In this document: in pieces, positions 9,071 through 17,262 of the stretch
How positions within the stretch are numbered: the first letter of the stretch is position 1
Layout of the letters: each line of letters begins with the position of its first letter
Assembly (NCBI RefSeq): GCF_000013025.1
Contig: NC_008358.1
Location: forward strand, 2,542,001-2,606,000
Source of the DNA: Hyphomonas neptunium ATCC 15444
Lineage (GTDB): Bacteria; Pseudomonadota; Alphaproteobacteria; Caulobacterales; Hyphomonadaceae
DNA length: 64,000 nt
Direction: 5' to 3'
Translations under genes and position numbers: made by a program
Notes under the pieces: model-generated
Databases searched by the model: none
What the model was told of the DNA's origin: nothing
The model's input: only the letters and a program-made list of their open reading frames with translations

Positions 9071-9913
9071 CTATTCGGCAGCGACGAGATCAAATTCCGA
9101 TTTCCACTCGGCCATGAGGGCGCGATTGTCGTGATCCCAAGGGTGAAAACCGGGCTTGAACCAGCTGATCCAGATTTTCCAGCCGCGCGCGAAGAAGCCG
9201 GGTTTTTTCCAGAGGAAGTTTTTGACGGCTTTCTCGGCCTCATCCGGCGTGTAGCCATCTGCTTCCAGCATCCAGCCCGAATAGGTCGCGATGTTGCGGG
9301 TGAAATAGTAGCTTATGAGGGCCATGGCGACGCAGCGGCGGACATAGCGCTTCCATGGCGACCAGTCTTTTGTGACTTCCATGAAGACGTCATAGGTGAC
9401 GGCCTTATGCTCGGTTTCTTCCATAGCGTGCCAGCGCCACATGCGCTCGATGCCGGGATCGGTCTTGCTGAACATGTCCTGATGCAGGGCGCGCATATCG
9501 GCCAGCATGGCGGTGAAATGCTCAAGGCAGATCGTGGCGATCAGCATGCGCATCGGGCCACCGGCGCGCGAGAAGGCGATCCGCTCCCGGATCATCCCTT
9601 CGATGCGCTCGACAGGGTATTTGTCCCGGTTGATGACCTTGTTGAGGAGATGATGCTCGCGGGCGTGGATTGCTTCCTGGGCGATGAAGTCTTTTACGTC
9701 CTGGGCGACCTTGCCGCTGACCTGGTCCTTGTAGGCGCGCACGGCATCGATGAAGAGGCGCTCGCCATCCGGGAAGGTCAGCGAGAGCGTATTCATGACG
9801 GCAGTGGCGACCGGGTCGCCGTCCATCCAGTGTTCCTGCTGGGCGCCGGAGACATCAAAACGAATGTCGCGGGGAATGATCGTTACATCTTCAGGGGACT
9901 GTTTCATGGCCAT
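9071..9913 (-). CDS. Ferritin-like putative metal-dependent hydrolase (PF10118 type)
   Basis: A 280-residue helical protein with repeated Glu/His pairs that look like a di-metal site: QEAIHAREHH near residues 86-95, CLEHFTAM, and HAMEETEHKAV. This pattern is that of the family annotated as predicted metal-dependent hydrolase (PF10118), whose biochemical role has not been established. The C-terminal part is Trp/Lys-rich (WKKPGFFARGWKIWISWF) and may associate with membranes. It is divergent from a TetR-family gene and the 79-bp gap holds two palindromes, so it is the likely main target of that regulator. Given the fatty-acid genes beyond, a lipid-related function is plausible but unproven. Confidence 0.75.
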   Translation of the reverse strand: MAMKQSPEDVTIIPRDIRFDVSGAQQEHWMDGDPVATAVMNTLSLTFPDGERLFIDAVRAYKDQVSGKVAQDVKDFIAQEAIHAREHHLLNKVINRDKYPVERIEGMIRERIAFSRAGGPMRMLIATICLEHFTAMLADMRALHQDMFSKTDPGIERMWRWHAMEETEHKAVTYDVFMEVTKDWSPWKRYVRRCVAMALISYYFTRNIATYSGWMLEADGYTPDEAEKAVKNFLWKKPGFFARGWKIWISWFKPGFHPWDHDNRALMAEWKSEFDLVAAE

Positions 9914-9944
9914 CTCGCAAATCCGGCTTACAAGGAGCGGGCAG

Positions 9945-9979
9945 AGCCTTTAAGGCTGCCTATTTGCTGATATATAGGC
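9945..9979. promoter_or_regulatory. Two adjacent palindromes between divergent genes; candidate TetR operator
   Basis: The gap between the ferritin-like gene and the TetR gene contains AGCCTT-T-AAGGCT (9945-9957) and GCCTAT-N10-ATAGGC (9958-9979), back to back. The second has the size and symmetry usual for TetR-family operators and lies 13 bases before the regulator's ATG, so autoregulation and control of the divergent gene are inferred. Confidence 0.5.
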
Positions 9980-9992
9980 GCTACTGACAAAA

Positions 9993-10586
9993 ATGTCGAT
10001 AGAGAAAACGAAGATGCCCAGAATTCGCCGGTCCCCCGAAGCGTCGCGGGAAAACATCCTGATCGCGGCCGAAGGCCTGCTGGTGCAGCAGGGACCGCAA
10101 TCCCTGCGGCTGGCCGACGTGGCCAAAGCGGCGGGGGTGGCGAACGCGACGGTGCTGCATCATTTTGGCACCATCGACGGCGTTCAGACAGCGCTGATGG
10201 AGAAGATGATCGGCGAGCTGGTCAGCGGGCTTCTGGAGATGGATCTGCCGGCGGACCCGAAGGCGGCGCGCGCGATCGCGCTCACTCGCCTGTTTGATGC
10301 CTTCGAGGCCAAGGGCGCGGCGCGGCTGGCCGCGTGGCTGGAACTGACTGATGAATCGCGCCGCCTGCGGACAGTGCGCGAGGCGGTGCAGACGGTCATC
10401 CGCCAAAAGATCAATCAGGCGGATATGTCAGAGGCGCAGCTGGAGGATTCAATCCTCATCAGCGTGATCCTCGCCATCGGGGTGGGCCTGTTCGGGCCGA
10501 CGCTGGGGGAGCTGTTGGGGAAACCGCCCGAACGGGCCCGGCAGATTGCCGTGAAGTTGCTGGAATCAGATTTCAGCAAAAGCTGA
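9993..10586 (+). CDS. TetR-family transcriptional regulator
   Basis: A 197-residue one-domain repressor. The N-terminal helix-turn-helix is SLRLADVAKAAGVANATVLHHFG near residues 36-58, where the usual YYHF is HHFG. The C-terminal ligand domain is hydrophobic, with LILIS-like and VGLFGPTLG stretches and no recognisable ligand signature. An alternative ATG at 10014 (MPRIRRSPEAS) is possible; the longer form is given because neither has a clear ribosome site. Position between the ferritin-like gene and the acyl-CoA dehydrogenases suggests an acyl-CoA or other lipophilic effector; this is inference only. A hairpin after its stop separates it from the convergent acyl-CoA dehydrogenase gene. Confidence 0.88.
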   Translation: MSIEKTKMPRIRRSPEASRENILIAAEGLLVQQGPQSLRLADVAKAAGVANATVLHHFGTIDGVQTALMEKMIGELVSGLLEMDLPADPKAARAIALTRLFDAFEAKGAARLAAWLELTDESRRLRTVREAVQTVIRQKINQADMSEAQLEDSILISVILAIGVGLFGPTLGELLGKPPERARQIAVKLLESDFSKS

Positions 10587-10587
10587 G

Positions 10588-10618
10588 CGCCCGATTGCCG
10601 CGAGGCAGCAACCGGGCG
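10588..10618. terminator. Bidirectional hairpin terminator between convergent genes
   Basis: CGCCCG (10588-10593) pairs with CGGGCG (10613-10618), with a further internal TTGCC/GGCA stem. It sits just after the TetR stop and before the end of the opposing acyl-CoA dehydrogenase, and is followed by TTTC on the plus strand only. Confidence 0.5.
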
Positions 10619-10631
10619 TTTCAGAGCGGTA

Positions 10632-11888
10632 TCAGTTCTTGCGGCCGCTGGTCGGGATATCCTTGAAGGCCACATTCTTGTCGACGCGGATGTCGCCCGG
10701 CAGGCCGAGCACGCGCTCGCCAATGATGTTGCGCAGGATTTCGTCTGAACCGCCTTCAATACGGGTCGCCGGCGAACGCATCAGCATGGCCTGGAAGCGG
10801 CCTTGCTGGGGGCTGTCCTCGTTCCAGAGAACGCCTGCCTCGCCCTGAAGATCGAGGGCGAACATGGAGAGCTCCTGCATGGCGGCGCCAGCAACGAGCT
10901 TGCCGATGGAGTTTTCAGGGCCGGGTGTTTCGCCTTTTGACAGCGCGGAGATCGCGCGCATGCCGGTATATTTCAGGCCACTCTGCTTGACCGCGAACTG
11001 GGCGAGCTTTGACCGCACACCGGAGTCATCGACAGCAGGCGCGCCGTCGATTTCCGCTTCCATGCAGAAGCGGAAGAGTTCCGGAAAGCCGGTGGACATG
11101 CCCGAACCGATGGAGAGGCGCTCGTTCATCAGGGTGGTGAGCGAGACTTCCCAGCCCTGCCCCACTTCGCCGAGGCGCTGGGAGTCGGGGATACGGACGT
11201 CGGTGAAATAGACTTCGTTGAAGCTGGACTGGCCATTGGCCTGTTTAATCGGGCGCACTTCCACGCCGGGGCTCTTCATGTTCAGGAAGAACATGGTGAG
11301 GCCCTTGTGCTTTGGCACATCGGGGTTGGTGCGGGTGATCAGGAGGCCCCAATCAGAATACTGAGCGCCGCTGGTCCAGATTTTCTGGCCATTGATGATC
11401 CAGTCGCCCGAACCGTCATCTGCCTTGACGGCGCGCGTGCGCAGACCGGCAAGGTCAGAGCCGCTCGCGGGTTCCGAAAACAGCTGGCACCAGACAGTTT
11501 CACCGCTGGCGAGCGGGGGCAGAAGTTCGCGCTTATGTTCTTCGCTGGCCCAGGACATGACGGTGGGGCCGCACATGCCGTGACCAATGGTGAAGACGCC
11601 CGTGAGGGCCGCATACGGACCTTCTTCCTGCCCCCAGATCACACGCTCGATCGGCGTGCGGGCGCCGCCACCATATTCCTTTGGCCAGTGAAGGCAGGCC
11701 CAGCCGGCCTCGGCCTTTTTCTTCTGCCAGGCTTTGCCAGCCGCGATGGGATCTTCGCTGGCAATGCCGTTTGAGCCGAAGCTGGCGCGCTTCAGTTCGC
11801 CTTCCAGATGCTTGGGGGCGTTAGCGTCGATCCAGGCGCGGACTTCAGCGCGGAAGGCGGCTTCTTCAGGTGTATCTTTGAAATCCAT
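10632..11888 (-). CDS. Acyl-CoA dehydrogenase, first of an adjacent pair
   Basis: A 418-residue flavoprotein that introduces the alpha-beta double bond in acyl-CoA and passes electrons to ETF. The N-terminal helical domain is followed by the FAD/substrate motif FSEPASGSDLAGLRTRAVK, the middle barrel motif GQKIWTSGAQYSDWGLL, and the C-terminal signature IEGGSDEILRNIIGERVLGL. Length and motifs are those of the full catalytic subunit. It lies 15 bp downstream of a second, shorter acyl-CoA dehydrogenase gene. Such adjacent pairs form alpha2-beta2 heterotetramers in mycobacterial steroid and branched-chain catabolism, so the substrate here may be a bulky or branched acyl-CoA; that is inference. 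Confidence 0.92.
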   Translation of the reverse strand: MDFKDTPEEAAFRAEVRAWIDANAPKHLEGELKRASFGSNGIASEDPIAAGKAWQKKKAEAGWACLHWPKEYGGGARTPIERVIWGQEEGPYAALTGVFTIGHGMCGPTVMSWASEEHKRELLPPLASGETVWCQLFSEPASGSDLAGLRTRAVKADDGSGDWIINGQKIWTSGAQYSDWGLLITRTNPDVPKHKGLTMFFLNMKSPGVEVRPIKQANGQSSFNEVYFTDVRIPDSQRLGEVGQGWEVSLTTLMNERLSIGSGMSTGFPELFRFCMEAEIDGAPAVDDSGVRSKLAQFAVKQSGLKYTGMRAISALSKGETPGPENSIGKLVAGAAMQELSMFALDLQGEAGVLWNEDSPQQGRFQAMLMRSPATRIEGGSDEILRNIIGERVLGLPGDIRVDKNVAFKDIPTSGRKN

Positions 11889-11903
11889 GTCTCATTCCTC
11901 CCT

Positions 11904-13028
11904 TTACGCGGCCTGCTCGGCGTTGCCTGCGCTCATGCGTTCAATCAGCTGGCTCTCCCAGCTCGACAGCGACCCGAGGGCCACGGCCAGCGCATTGGAG
12001 CGGCGATAATAAAGATGGCAGTCAAACGCCCAGGTGAAGCCCATGCCGCCATGCACCTGAATGTTGTTCTTGGCGCAGTGCTGGAACGCGGTTGTTGCCG
12101 ACACGCGCGCGGTGGCGGCGGCGACAGGGAATTCGGCCGCGCCGGAGTTGAGCGCCCAAGCGCCATAGTAACAGTTGGAACGGGCGAGCGTGGCGGAGAC
12201 GTACATGTCTGCCAGGATGTGCTTCACCGCCTGGAAAGAGCCGATGGGCCGGCCAAAGGCCATGCGTTCAAGGGCGTAGTCGCGGGCGATTTCCAGCGAG
12301 CGGTCTGCGCCGCCGACCTGTTCAAACGCCATGAGAACGGCGGCGCGGTCGAGCACCTGGGTGGCAATATGCCACCCGTCGCCTTCTGCGCCGAGAAGTT
12401 CTGCCGGGGCGCCGTCAAAAGTGATACGGGCCTGGCTGCGCGTCGGGTCAATAGTTTCCAGCGTTTCGCGGGAGACACCCTTGGCGGCAGCTTCGACGAG
12501 ATAGAGCGAGACATTGCCCTTCTCGTTCTTCGCGGCGACGACGAGGACATCCGCCACATCGCCATCTGCGACGGGAGACTTCGTGCCGCTGAGTTTTCCG
12601 CCGGAGACGGTTGCCTTGATCTTGGCGGGCGCCATGCGGCCCTGCCCTTCGGCAAAGGCGAAGGCGCCGATGGCCTCGCCCGATGCCAGTTTCGGCAACC
12701 AGGTTTCCTTCTGTTTCTCAGAGCCGGCGAGCATCAAAAACTCAGCCGTGAGATAAATGGATGAGGAGACTGGCACCGGCGCCAGCACGCGGCCAAGTTC
12801 CTCGGCCACAACGCAGAGCTCCAGATGCGTCAGGCCGACGCCGCCATATTCTTCCGGGATCGCCGCGCCAAGTACGCCCAGTTCGGCAAGGCCCTGATAG
12901 AGCTCTTTATCATAGCTTTCAGGTCCCTCCAGAATGGAGCGGACGGTTTCAGATGTGCAGTTTTCACTCAGAAAACGGCGCACCTGCTCGCGCAATTGTT
13001 TCTGCTCGTCCGAGAAATCCAGGTTCAC
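11904..13028 (-). CDS. Acyl-CoA dehydrogenase, second of an adjacent pair
   Basis: A 374-residue acyl-CoA dehydrogenase beginning MNLDFSDEQKQLREQVRRFL, a start typical of the family. It keeps the helical N-domain (EEYGGVGLTHLELCVVAEELG) and the C-terminal HGGMGFTWAFDCHLYYRRS segment, but the middle region lacks the strong SEP.SGSD motif seen in its partner (AFAEGQGRMAPAKIK instead). This degeneracy is what is known for the non-catalytic beta subunit of heteromeric acyl-CoA dehydrogenases. It is transcribed first, with the catalytic gene 15 bp behind it, so the two are one operon. Regulation is not evident; the upstream 136 bp contain no palindrome I would call. Confidence 0.9.
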   Translation of the reverse strand: MNLDFSDEQKQLREQVRRFLSENCTSETVRSILEGPESYDKELYQGLAELGVLGAAIPEEYGGVGLTHLELCVVAEELGRVLAPVPVSSSIYLTAEFLMLAGSEKQKETWLPKLASGEAIGAFAFAEGQGRMAPAKIKATVSGGKLSGTKSPVADGDVADVLVVAAKNEKGNVSLYLVEAAAKGVSRETLETIDPTRSQARITFDGAPAELLGAEGDGWHIATQVLDRAAVLMAFEQVGGADRSLEIARDYALERMAFGRPIGSFQAVKHILADMYVSATLARSNCYYGAWALNSGAAEFPVAAATARVSATTAFQHCAKNNIQVHGGMGFTWAFDCHLYYRRSNALAVALGSLSSWESQLIERMSAGNAEQAA

Positions 13029-13164
13029 GAAGGGCCTCCAGTTTCAAAAGAGATGCGCGCCGTTTTGGCCCGAACCTCACTCCCGTTATCGTTATAGCAC
13101 AACTTTCAAAGCCGCCCCGCGGCAGGTCAAGCCATGCCGCAGAGGCAGTCGGTTGCGGGTGGGC

Positions 13165-13962
13165 TCATGAATAGTTGGGGCGGCGCTTCTCGAAGAAGGC
13201 CGCGATGCCCTCAGCGAAGTTGGCGTCGGTGGATGTCAGGATCTGGTTGCGATCCTCAATGGCCATGACAGCTTCAAGGCCACCGGCATCAATCGCCTGG
13301 TTCAGGCCATCCTTAGTGAGACGCAGGCCGAGCGGCGTGGCGTGCAGCATATCGTCGGCAAAGGCGTCTGCCTCCTTATGAAGTTCCGCATGCGGCACGA
13401 CGCGGTTGGCGAGACCGATTTCCATGGCACGCTGGGCGCTGATGAAGCGGCCTGTGAGCATGTATTCGCTGGCAATCGACATGCCGACCATGCGCGGGAG
13501 GAAGTAGGATACGCCCATATCGCAGGCGGTGAGGCCAATGCGGATGAAGGCAGCGTTCATCCGCGCGTCTTCGCTGAGGATGCGGATGTCGGAAGCAAGG
13601 GCGAGGGCAAAGCCACCACCGGCAGCAGAGCCCTGGACGATTGAGATGATCGGCTGGGGGCAGCGGCGCATGGCGACATAGATTTCAGCGATGGAGCGTT
13701 GACGGTCGAGCCCCTGCTCTACTTTGCGCTCGCCGCGGGAGCCGGAGGATTCTTTGAGATCCAGCCCGGCACAGAAGGCACGGCCTGCCCCTTCGAGGAT
13801 GACGACGCGCACGGACCGGTCAAAATAGAGGGCCTGAAATACTTCCCTCAGTTCGGTGACCAGCTGGGTATTCAGTGCGTTCAGTTGATCCGGCCGGTTC
13901 ATGGTGATCCGCAGGACACCGTCCTTTTGCTCAAGGATGAGCGCTTCGTATGCCTTGGTCAT
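13165..13962 (-). CDS. Enoyl-CoA hydratase/isomerase (crotonase family)
   Basis: A 265-residue crotonase. The oxyanion-hole segments are GRAFCAGLDLKES near residues 60-72 and VQGSAAGGGFALALASDIRI near 109-128, followed by the trimerisation-type C-terminal helix region. The usual catalytic Glu positions cannot be assigned with certainty: the segment MNAAFIRIGLTACDMGVSYF has an Asp where hydratases often carry Glu, so isomerase or other crotonase chemistry is possible. It lies between the acyl-CoA dehydrogenase pair (same strand, 136 bp) and a divergent acyl-CoA synthetase, supporting a role in beta-oxidation of the acyl-CoA produced by that ligase. Confidence 0.88.
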   Translation of the reverse strand: MTKAYEALILEQKDGVLRITMNRPDQLNALNTQLVTELREVFQALYFDRSVRVVILEGAGRAFCAGLDLKESSGSRGERKVEQGLDRQRSIAEIYVAMRRCPQPIISIVQGSAAGGGFALALASDIRILSEDARMNAAFIRIGLTACDMGVSYFLPRMVGMSIASEYMLTGRFISAQRAMEIGLANRVVPHAELHKEADAFADDMLHATPLGLRLTKDGLNQAIDAGGLEAVMAIEDRNQILTSTDANFAEGIAAFFEKRRPNYS

Positions 13963-14176
13963 GATCCTGTCTCCCTTTGCGCCATTTCTGGCGGCGACGA
14001 ATGCCTATTTCTTTGAGGCAACTCCAAACGGTCGAGCGCGCCCCCGTCCAGCCCGAACGCAGGGGAAGCCCACATCGCCCTGGCAGCCGAAATGGCCTCC
14101 CGTCGCGTCAATGTTCCTTCGATTTTCGGAGTGTGTATGATCCCCTAAAACGATCAGATCAGGATTGGGGAGTGAC

Positions 14177-15874
14177 ATGCATTACGCCGAGCTTTTGAAG
14201 GCACGTGATGAGCTGACCGGACCGGGCGGCGCCTTCGAGATTGCCGAAGCCGATGTGCTGGGAAACCGTATCCGTACCTTCAAGAATGCCCCTGCGAGCG
14301 TGCGGGACGTATGGCTTTCAACGCTACAGTTCGCCGAACGGCCTTACCTCGTCTATCAGGATGAGCGCCTGACTTATGCGCAGGCCCATGAGCAGGTGAA
14401 TGCCGTTGCGGCATGGCTGGCGGCGCAGGGCGTGAAGCCGGGTGACCGGGTGGCCGTGGCGATGCGCAACTATCCCGAATGGATGCTGATTTACTGGGCA
14501 TGCGTTTCCACCGGCATTGCGGTGGTCGGCATGAATGCCTGGTGGACGCCCGAAGAGATGGCGTATGCGCTGTCGGACTCGGCGCCGAAATACCTGTTCC
14601 TGGATGCCGAACGCCTCGACCGGGTGAAGGAACGCCCGGACATGGTGGATGGCATCAAGCTGGTCGGCGTGCGCCTCAAGGGCGATGCCGGAGATGTAAC
14701 GCCGTGGGCCGATGTGATCGCGCATGGCGGGGACATGCCGGATGTAGCGATTGATCCGGATTCCGATGCCTGCATCTTCTATACCTCCGGCACGACCGGG
14801 CACCCCAAGGGGGCGCAGCTGACGCATCGCGGGTGTGTCTCGAACCTTTTCAACATGCTATATGCGGGCGCTTCTTCCGCGCTGGCGGTTGAGCGCGCGA
14901 CCGGCGTTGCGCCGCCCGCGACGCCGCCCATACCCGTGACCCTGATCACCACGCCGCTGTTCCATGTGACGGCAAACAATTGCGGCGCCTATGCCACGAC
15001 GGCAGCGGGCGGCACGATGGTGCTGATGTACCGCTGGGACGCGGGCGAAGCGCTGCGCATCATTGCGCAGGAGAAGGTGAGCAGCATGAGCGGCGTGCCG
15101 GTCATGGCGCGGGAGCTGATCAACCATCCCGATTTTGCCATGACGGATACCTCCAGTCTCGTTTCGCTGGCCGGGGGCGGGGCGCAGGTGCCGCCGGATC
15201 TGGTGCAGAAGATCGAAGCGCAGGTCAGCACCGCGCGGCCGAGCACGGGCTATGGCATGACCGAGACGTGCGGGATCATTACCTCTGTGGCGGGCGACTT
15301 CTTTGTCGACAAACCCGACAGCGCCGGGCCGGCGATGCCGAGCTTTGAGGCCAAATGCGTGGATGATGATGGCAACACGGTTGCGCCCGGACAGGTGGGC
15401 GAGCTGTGGGTGAAGGGCTCGTCCGTCATCAAAGGCTACATCAACCGGCCGGATGCGACGGCGGCGTCGATCACCGATGGCTGGCTGCACACCGGTGACA
15501 TTGCCCGCATTGATGAGGATGGGTTCATCTTCATCGTCGACCGCAAGAAGGACATGGTGCTGCGCGGCGGGGAGAATGTTTACTGCGCCGAAGTGGAGTC
15601 GGCGATCTATCGCAACGCGGCTGTGGCTGAATGCTGCGTATTCGGGGTGCCGGATGAACGGCTGGGCGAGGAAGTTGGCGTGGCGGTTGTGCTGAAATCC
15701 GGCACAACGCTGAGCGCGGACGAGCTGCGCGCCCATTGCGCCACCATCATGGCGAAGCACAAGGTGCCGCGCTACATCTGGTTCCTCGATGAGCCCCTGC
15801 CCCGCAATGCCAGCGGCAAGTTCCTGAAACGCGACCTGCGCGACCGGCTGAACCCGGAAGCGCTGTCGGCCTAG
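14177..15874 (+). CDS. Acyl-CoA synthetase (AMP-forming, ANL superfamily)
   Basis: The ATG at 14177 is chosen because GGGGAG lies seven bases upstream; the frame also has a TTG at 14165. The product has 565 residues. The AMP-binding P-loop is YTSGTTGHPKGAQLTHRG near residues 205-222. The adenine motif STGYGMTETCG, the hinge GWLHTGDIARIDEDGFIFI and the C-terminal catalytic lysine segment PRNASGKFLKRDL are all present, so the enzyme should be active. It activates fatty or related carboxylic acids to CoA thioesters in the cytoplasm. It is divergent from the enoyl-CoA hydratase with a 214-bp promoter region. Its stop shares the bases CTAG with the stop of the convergent transporter. Confidence 0.92.
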   Translation: MHYAELLKARDELTGPGGAFEIAEADVLGNRIRTFKNAPASVRDVWLSTLQFAERPYLVYQDERLTYAQAHEQVNAVAAWLAAQGVKPGDRVAVAMRNYPEWMLIYWACVSTGIAVVGMNAWWTPEEMAYALSDSAPKYLFLDAERLDRVKERPDMVDGIKLVGVRLKGDAGDVTPWADVIAHGGDMPDVAIDPDSDACIFYTSGTTGHPKGAQLTHRGCVSNLFNMLYAGASSALAVERATGVAPPATPPIPVTLITTPLFHVTANNCGAYATTAAGGTMVLMYRWDAGEALRIIAQEKVSSMSGVPVMARELINHPDFAMTDTSSLVSLAGGGAQVPPDLVQKIEAQVSTARPSTGYGMTETCGIITSVAGDFFVDKPDSAGPAMPSFEAKCVDDDGNTVAPGQVGELWVKGSSVIKGYINRPDATAASITDGWLHTGDIARIDEDGFIFIVDRKKDMVLRGGENVYCAEVESAIYRNAAVAECCVFGVPDERLGEEVGVAVVLKSGTTLSADELRAHCATIMAKHKVPRYIWFLDEPLPRNASGKFLKRDLRDRLNPEALSA

Positions 15875-17262
15875 CCTTCAACCTCCTCAGCCCGGCGCGC
15901 CTCGAGCTGGCGCACCAGGTCGCGGTGTTGGGCGTGATCAAGGTCATATCCGCGCAGGACGAGGAGAATGGCCACGGCGCCCACCGCCGGGATGAGGGCC
16001 ATGATGGCTTTCATGCCGAGCAGGGTCTCACCAGTCAGCGTGGCGTTTGCCTCAAAACCCACAACGCCGAGGAGCGCGCCCAGCAGGACGGCATTGATTC
16101 CGGTGGCGGCCTTCTGCGCGAAGGTGGCAAAGCCGAAGGTCTTGGCCTCGGCGCGCACACCGGTTTTGACTTCACCATACTCAACCGTATCGGGCAGCAT
16201 CGCCCAGAACATAACGGCGAGGGACGACGACCCGATGCCGGTGATCAGGATCGATCCAAAAGTGAGCCAGAGCCAGTTCTCGAAATTGAAGAAAAAGAGC
16301 AGATAACCCGTGAGGGAAACCAGCGTGCCCATTGCCAGCGCAAAGCGTTTGGAGCTGCGTTTTGATACCCAGACCCAGAACGGGACGGTCAGCACCAGGA
16401 GGATGGCAGGCAGGACCAGGGCAATGACGGTAAGCTCGGGCCGCTGGAGATCATACTTGAAATGATAGAGCATGTTCTTGCCGAACATGCCGAGACACAC
16501 CGAGCCCAGCACGATGATAGCGAAGACGCGGATGAGCGGCGGGTTTGCCAGGAACATCGGGAAGATGGATTTCAAGTCTCCCAAGAAGCTGTCTGAGGCT
16601 GCGGGCTGAGCATCTGGCTCGCGCATGGAATAGAAGCAGTAGAGCAAGGCCAGTGTGGCCAGCGCGCCGCTGATGCAGGCGGATATGAAATAAGCCTGCG
16701 CTTCGCGGCCTTCCCCGAACGTCTGGACGAGGATCGGCGTGAGGAACACGACGGCGAGACCGCCGCTGGCGGCGCCGACCATCCGGAAGCCGGCAAGCAC
16801 GGAGCGCTCCTCCCCATCACTGGTGAGCCGCGCCTGAAGCGAATTGAACGGCATGGAAACGACCGTATAGGCGGTGCGCAGGAAGATGTGGGTGGCCAAT
16901 GCCCAGATGACCGGGTCGATGGGCAGGCTGCCCGGCCCCGAGAAAGCTAATGGATACGCGATGCCAAATGGCACGGCGCCATAGAGCAGCCAGGGCCGGT
17001 ACATTCCCATGGAAGAACGCGTGCGGTCTGCCATCGCGGCGAAGACCGGGTCTGTTACCGCGTCCCAGATCATCGCGACCATATAGATGGTTCCGGCCAT
17101 GACCGGCGAAATGCCCAGAACGTCCGTATAGAAATACATCAGGAACAGCGCGGTGCCCTGCCAGACGAGGAGGAAACCGAAATCACCTACACCGAAACCG
17201 ATGCGAGCCTTGAGTGGCACCTGTGCCTGTTTCTTCGTCGCGGTTGTAAGCGGCTGCGTCAT
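15871..17262 (-). CDS. GPH-family sugar:cation symporter (MFS_2)
   Basis: The start is ATG 17262, which overlaps the upstream glycosidase stop as ATGA; the product has 463 residues. About twelve membrane segments are visible, and the GPH signature region reads WDAVTDPVFAAMADRTRSS followed by GMYRPWLLYG, as in glycoside-pentoside-hexuronide transporters such as MelB and XylP. The predicted role is import of the monosaccharides or short glycosides that the coupled GH3 enzyme handles. The tail (about 30 residues) is charged and cytoplasmic. Its stop overlaps that of the convergent acyl-CoA synthetase, so no terminator separates the two transcription units. Confidence 0.9.
   Translation of the reverse strand: MTQPLTTATKKQAQVPLKARIGFGVGDFGFLLVWQGTALFLMYFYTDVLGISPVMAGTIYMVAMIWDAVTDPVFAAMADRTRSSMGMYRPWLLYGAVPFGIAYPLAFSGPGSLPIDPVIWALATHIFLRTAYTVVSMPFNSLQARLTSDGEERSVLAGFRMVGAASGGLAVVFLTPILVQTFGEGREAQAYFISACISGALATLALLYCFYSMREPDAQPAASDSFLGDLKSIFPMFLANPPLIRVFAIIVLGSVCLGMFGKNMLYHFKYDLQRPELTVIALVLPAILLVLTVPFWVWVSKRSSKRFALAMGTLVSLTGYLLFFFNFENWLWLTFGSILITGIGSSSLAVMFWAMLPDTVEYGEVKTGVRAEAKTFGFATFAQKAATGINAVLLGALLGVVGFEANATLTGETLLGMKAIMALIPAVGAVAILLVLRGYDLDHAQHRDLVRQLEARRAEEVEG

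Noticed and set aside
14858-15760. 300-codon minus-strand frame opposite the acyl-CoA synthetase
   Set aside because: Shadow of a gene with all AMP-ligase motifs; composition is His/Arg-rich without domains.
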